From CAZYFH01 sp965197395 (GTDB lineage Bacteria; Acidobacteriota; Vicinamibacteria; Vicinamibacterales; UBA8438): 64,000 nt of DNA. Numbering within the stretch: the first letter of the stretch is position 1; the number at the start of each line of letters is the position of its first letter. The stretch lies in contig OZ240205.1 in assembly GCA_965197395.1 (NCBI GenBank), positions 62,001 to 126,000 of the forward strand, written 5' to 3'. Under the pieces are notes generated by a model, which saw only the letters and a list, made by a program, of their open reading frames with translations, searched no databases and was not told the DNA's origin. Positions 60,546-64,000 of the stretch are shown piece after piece. The position numbers and the translations under genes are program-made.

Positions 60546-61262
60546 CTAAGGAGGGTCCGCAACGAACCGGTAGCCGACGCCGCGCACGGTCTGCAGGTGC
60601 CGCGGTTTCGACGGCTCGTCCTCGAGCCGCCGCCGCAAGCGCGCGATGAAATTGTCGACGGTGCGCGTGTCCGTGTCCTGTCGCACGCCCCACACCTCTT
60701 CGAGCAGCACGTTGCGCGTGACCGCCGTCCCTTCATGGCGGACCAGGTGACGTAGCAATGCGGTCTCCATCAGGGTCAAGACCTGCGCGCGGCCATTCCG
60801 TTCGACGAGCTGTCGCGAGAAGTCGATGCGCCCACCGGCGAACCGATACTCGTCGTGCTCGTCCGCTCTACCGCCGTTTACGCGGCGCCCGAGCCCTTCC
60901 TTGCGCCGCAGCAGTCCCTGGATGCGGGCGAGCAACACGGTGAGGTCGAACGGCTTCGGCAGGTAGTCATCGGCACCGACTTCGAACCCTTGCAGCACGT
61001 CATCGGTCTGCCCGCGCGCCGTCAGGATCATGACAGGGACGAAGTTGCCGGCGTCACGGAGGCGCCGGACCACATCGAACCCATCCAGACCCGGCAACAT
61101 GATGTCGAGCAGGACGAGGTCGAAGGCGTCGGCGTCGCTCAACCGGTCGAGCGCCGCCCGACCGTTGTCCTCCACCTGAACGTCGTAGCCCTCTGCGTCC
61201 AGGTTGAACTTCAAACCGGCCGCGAGGTGCTCTTCGTCCTCGACGATCAGAACGCGCGTCAT
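60546..61262 (-). CDS. OmpR/PhoB-type response regulator
   Basis: 238 residues. Receiver domain: VLIVEDEEHLAAGLKFNLDA, acidic pocket plus phospho-acceptor Asp53 in LVLLDIMLPGLDGFDVV, then Thr in MILTARG and Lys in DDYLPKPFDLTVLLARI. The C-terminal winged helix (VLTLMETALLRHLVRHEGTA, RTVDNFIARLRRRLEDEPSK, IQTVRGVGYRFV-like end) binds DNA. Its ATG overlaps the stop of the histidine kinase (ATGA), so the pair is translationally coupled. Confidence 0.94.
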   Translation of the reverse strand: MTRVLIVEDEEHLAAGLKFNLDAEGYDVQVEDNGRAALDRLSDADAFDLVLLDIMLPGLDGFDVVRRLRDAGNFVPVMILTARGQTDDVLQGFEVGADDYLPKPFDLTVLLARIQGLLRRKEGLGRRVNGGRADEHDEYRFAGGRIDFSRQLVERNGRAQVLTLMETALLRHLVRHEGTAVTRNVLLEEVWGVRQDTDTRTVDNFIARLRRRLEDEPSKPRHLQTVRGVGYRFVADPP

Positions 61263-62167
61263 GGCTGCTTCAGCGGCAGCTCGAGCGTGAACGTGCTCCC
61301 CTTCCCGAGCCCCTCGCTCACCGCGTACGCGCGGCCGCCATGTCGGCGCGCCACCGCGTGGACGATGGTGAGACCGAGCCCGGTGCCCCGAACGCGCGAG
61401 GTTAGCGCGCTAGGAATGCGGTAGAAGCGCCTGAAGATGTGCTTCAACTCCTCGGTCGTGATGCCGGTGCCCTGGTCCCTCACCCTGATCGCGACATTGC
61501 GAGCACCCAGCGCCAGCTCCACACCGACCCGTACCGTTTCACCCGAGTACTTCACGGCGTTGTCGATCAGGTTGGTCACCGCGGCCTTCAGCTCGTCGCG
61601 ATCGCCCAGAATGACGACCTCGTCCCGTCGCATCAGCCGATCGGACAGCTGCAACTGGCCGTCGTGCAGATGATGCTGCTGGCCGGCGAGCGTCACGCAC
61701 TCCCGCACGACATCGGGGACATCGACGTCGGTCGGGTCGATGATCCGCCGCGCCGCGCGCGTCTTGCCTGCGAGCAGGATCTGGTCGATACGCGCCTGGA
61801 GCCGCTCCGAGTCGTCGAGCATGATGTCGATGAACTCGTGCTGCTGGTCGCGGACCAGGTCGCGATGGCGGAGAGTTTGCAGATGCAGCTTAATGGAGGC
61901 GAGGGGGGTCTTCAGCTCGTGGGTGACCGCATGGATAAAGGCATCGTGCTGATCGCTGCGGCGGATCTCGCGAATGAGGAAGGCGGTGGTGAGCGCGAGG
62001 CCGGCGATCAGCACCGCAAAGCTCACGATCCCGACGAGCAGGAGCAGCCCAGTCCGCCAGTTCACGACGATCCAGCTGATGTTCAGCGCGATCGCGACGG
62101 CGATGAGAACCGCCCCGAGCACGGCGGCCAGGACGACCGAGCGCTTGCGCGTCCCGCTCAGGATCAT
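61259..62167 (-). CDS. Two-component sensor histidine kinase
   Basis: 302 residues from ATG 62167; a long upstream extension is out-of-family and rejected. Two membrane helices (RSVVLAAVLGAVLIAVAIAL, LLLLVGIVSFAVLIAGLALT) have only a short loop between them, so it has almost no periplasmic sensor and may sense membrane state. HisKA: HAVTHELKTPLASIK with His83; HATPase: NLIDNAVKYSG, VRDQGTGITTEELKHIFRRF and GTGLGLTIVHAVARRHGGRA. It lies immediately upstream of its regulator and downstream of a desaturase gene. Confidence 0.93.
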   Translation of the reverse strand: MILSGTRKRSVVLAAVLGAVLIAVAIALNISWIVVNWRTGLLLLVGIVSFAVLIAGLALTTAFLIREIRRSDQHDAFIHAVTHELKTPLASIKLHLQTLRHRDLVRDQQHEFIDIMLDDSERLQARIDQILLAGKTRAARRIIDPTDVDVPDVVRECVTLAGQQHHLHDGQLQLSDRLMRRDEVVILGDRDELKAAVTNLIDNAVKYSGETVRVGVELALGARNVAIRVRDQGTGITTEELKHIFRRFYRIPSALTSRVRGTGLGLTIVHAVARRHGGRAYAVSEGLGKGSTFTLELPLKQP

Positions 62168-62316
62168 CGCTCCTAGAATACCCTTCTGGCCGCCGATCGT
62201 GGAGTCGCGTGCGGCCTCGAGACGACGCTGGACGCGAAGCGCGCCAGCCCCACGCACGGCAAGAGAATAGGGATGCACGGCGCCCGGGACCGGAATTCGG
62301 ACGGACGCTTGGGTCG

Positions 62317-63210
62317 TCAGAGACCGTCGGCGGCGATGGGCATCGGGGCGGTTAACCGGTTGGCGGCGGGCACCCGGACGTTCCACGCGAGCCCGAGCTT
62401 CTCGAGCAACCGAATCTGAAGCCAGGTCAGGTCGAGCTCCTGCCAGACGAGCCCGTGCCGGGCCGATGTCGGATGCGCGTGATGATTGTTGTGCCAGCCC
62501 TCGCCGAAGGTGACGAGCGCGACCCACCACGAGTTTCTGGAATCGTCGGTCGTCTCGAACCGTCGCCGGCCCCACAGGTGTGTCGCGGAGTTCACGAGCC
62601 ACGTCGAGTGCAAACCGAACACGACACGGAGGAACACACCCCAGAGCAGCCACGGCAGCCCGCCGGCGACGAGAAGCGCCAGGCCAAGCACGACGAGCGG
62701 CACCCAGTGCCAACCGCTGAGCACGCGATAGAACCGGTCCTTCATCAGGTCTGGCGCATACCGACCCATGAGGGCCGTGTCCGAATGCAGTGAGCGGCCG
62801 AACAGCGTCCAGAGCATGTGCGACCACCACCGGCCGTCGCGCGGGGTGTGCGGGTCGCCGGTGTGATCGGACTTCTGATGATGCACGCGGTGGACCGCCG
62901 TCCAGAAGATGGGGCCGCCCTGGAGCGTCAGTGTTCCGCACACCGCAAGAAAGTACTCGAGCGGCTTGGGTACCACATACGAGCGGTGCGTGTGGAGCCG
63001 ATGATACCCCATACCGATGCCCCAGCCGATACACACCCAGTGCAGGGCCAATGTTACGGCCACGGCTTGCCACGTCGTGTAGAAGACGGCGGCGACGGCG
63101 AGTATGTGAAAGGCCACCATCGTCACCAGCGTCATCCAGTTGATGCTGTCGCGGGACCCGAACTCTTCCGTACCGCCAACGTTCTCAGGCGTCTGCGCCA
63201 CGTGCGTCAT
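62317..63210 (-). CDS. Acyl-CoA/fatty acid delta-9 desaturase
   Basis: 297 residues with four membrane segments. The di-iron histidine boxes are complete: HRLHTH (70-75), HRVHH (107-111) with QKSDHTGDPH, and EGWHNNHHAHPTSARHG near the C-terminus. It inserts a double bond in acyl chains, lowering membrane viscosity. The gene is on the same strand 149 bp upstream of the histidine kinase; since that kinase lacks a sensor domain and has tight helices, regulation of desaturation (DesK-like logic) is an attractive but unproven idea. Confidence 0.92.
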   Translation of the reverse strand: MTHVAQTPENVGGTEEFGSRDSINWMTLVTMVAFHILAVAAVFYTTWQAVAVTLALHWVCIGWGIGMGYHRLHTHRSYVVPKPLEYFLAVCGTLTLQGGPIFWTAVHRVHHQKSDHTGDPHTPRDGRWWSHMLWTLFGRSLHSDTALMGRYAPDLMKDRFYRVLSGWHWVPLVVLGLALLVAGGLPWLLWGVFLRVVFGLHSTWLVNSATHLWGRRRFETTDDSRNSWWVALVTFGEGWHNNHHAHPTSARHGLVWQELDLTWLQIRLLEKLGLAWNVRVPAANRLTAPMPIAADGL

Positions 63211-63338
63211 CCTCCGGTCACGCTACCAGTCATCGGCCGCCAAATCGACGAAATCAATGTAATAGTTCTGTAAATTCGGCTGACATATAGTGTCTCGGTC
63301 GTTCGGCCACGCCGCTCACCAAGGTTAGGAGGCGAAGA

Positions 63339-64000
63339 ATGCGGGTGCCACCGGTATTGCTGCTCTGTCTCGCCCTCGGGTGTGCGCCGACGGATGCCCA
63401 GCGCGACGCGGCCGCGAGGCTCGATATCTACGTCATTGATGTCGAGGGCGGTGAGGCCACTTTGTTCGTGTCACCGTCGGGCGAATCGATGCTCGTCGAT
63501 GCCGGATGGCCGGACTTTGAGGGACGCGACGCCGACCGCATCGCCTCGGCGGCCGCTGACGCCGGCGTCAGCCAGATTGACTACCTGATCGTGACGCACT
63601 TCCATCGCGATCACATGGGCGGGGCGGTGCAGCTGGCTGAGCGGCTTCCGATTCGCCACTTCGTGGACCGCGGCGCGGGCACCGGACTCAGTGGTGCAGG
63701 TCGCGACGCGTTCGACGCCTACGCCACTCTCCGCGCGACGGGGACGCACCTCGCGGTCAGGCCCGGAGACGTCGTGCCGATCGCTGGACTCGACGTGCGA
63801 ATCATCGCCTCTGGCGGCGACGTCCTTGCGGCGCCGCTCGCAGGTGCGGGTCAGCCGAACCCGTTCTGCGACGGCTTCGCATTTCACGGCGACGACATCA
63901 CCAGTCGGTTCGGCGACGCGGACGACCAGCTATCGGTGAGCGCGTCTATCGGCTTTGGGCGATTCCGCACCGTGATCATGGGCGACCTGACGTGGAACAA
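63339..64000 (+). CDS. Metallo-beta-lactamase-fold lipoprotein (3-prime partial)
   Basis: ATG 63339 follows TTAGGAGG by six bases. The N-terminus (MRVPPVLLLCLALGCAPTDA) has an LGC lipobox. The MBL core shows DIYVIDVEGGEATLFVSPSG, the LVDAGWP strand and the metal motif YLIVTHFHRDHMGGA (HxHxDH), with later VIMGDLTWN near the window edge containing the bridging Asp. The arrangement is like ComEC/Rec2-type MBL domains. The frame has no stop before 64000. Confidence 0.85.
   Translation, partial: MRVPPVLLLCLALGCAPTDAQRDAAARLDIYVIDVEGGEATLFVSPSGESMLVDAGWPDFEGRDADRIASAAADAGVSQIDYLIVTHFHRDHMGGAVQLAERLPIRHFVDRGAGTGLSGAGRDAFDAYATLRATGTHLAVRPGDVVPIAGLDVRIIASGGDVLAAPLAGAGQPNPFCDGFAFHGDDITSRFGDADDQLSVSASIGFGRFRTVIMGDLTWN

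Overview
This is a GC-rich (visibly above 60%) bacterial chromosome window. Family content suggests an Acidobacteriota member, probably Vicinamibacteria-like: several PQQ-type quinoprotein dehydrogenases, one carrying a cytochrome c domain, a DUF1549/DUF1553 (PSD1) plus DUF1501 pair, a DUF1552 protein, exported NHL, FG-GAP and SMP-30 propellers, sulfatase and arylsulfotransferase genes, and Ser/Thr kinase fragments. This is inference from gene content; no rRNA or intact tRNA was found.

Layout. 1-11.3 kb is ordinary chromosome: a DHH phosphoesterase (cut by the window start), a patatin-like protein without its nucleophile, greA, an SpoU-type RNA methyltransferase overlapping rarA, and a periplasmic oxidation cluster (quinoprotein dehydrogenase, alpha/beta hydrolase, SMP-30 lipoprotein). 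11.3-20.8 kb is a decayed zone: a compound inverted-repeat element, a sulfatase-modifying-enzyme scrap, a truncated exported protein, and a 5.5-kb phage-derived block (two terminase-like ATPases, a damaged large serine recombinase, two unknown proteins). One end of the block is fused in frame to a truncated sulfatase and the other end abuts a truncated NHL gene. 21-25.8 kb holds ankyrin, nucleotidyltransferase-like, NHL and DUF1552 genes.

25.9-53.5 kb is an insertion-sequence and pseudogene field. It contains an integrase-core element, IS256, IS6, IS66 (perfect 8-bp target duplication), an integrase-core remnant, IS630 (TA duplication) and IS21. These surround functional-looking islands: an arylsulfotransferase/FG-GAP lipoprotein pair, a quinoprotein alcohol dehydrogenase, a CHRD plus cytochrome-quinoprotein pair, a PilZ protein, DUF1330 and a DUF922-like protease. 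Several genes are visibly broken: a quinoprotein with an internal deletion, a propeller gene shifted by a 10-bp tandem duplication, a tag (3-methyladenine glycosylase) 3-prime scrap, and three separate Ser/Thr-kinase 5-prime fragments. Many dispersed non-coding repeats occur, some almost identical.

53.5-64 kb returns to intact genes: gamma-glutamyltransferase, PSD1 (three CxxCH motifs plus a LamG-like region) and DUF1501 in a tight operon; a histidine kinase/response regulator pair with ATGA overlap; a delta-9-type fatty acid desaturase; and a metallo-beta-lactamase-fold lipoprotein cut by the window end.

Functional picture: most intact genes encode exported or periplasmic proteins that oxidise alcohols or sugars through PQQ and cytochrome c, act on sulfate esters, or belong to poorly understood cytochrome/Tat-exported pairs. 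The least explained material is the minimal phage-derived block and the families of non-coding repeats.
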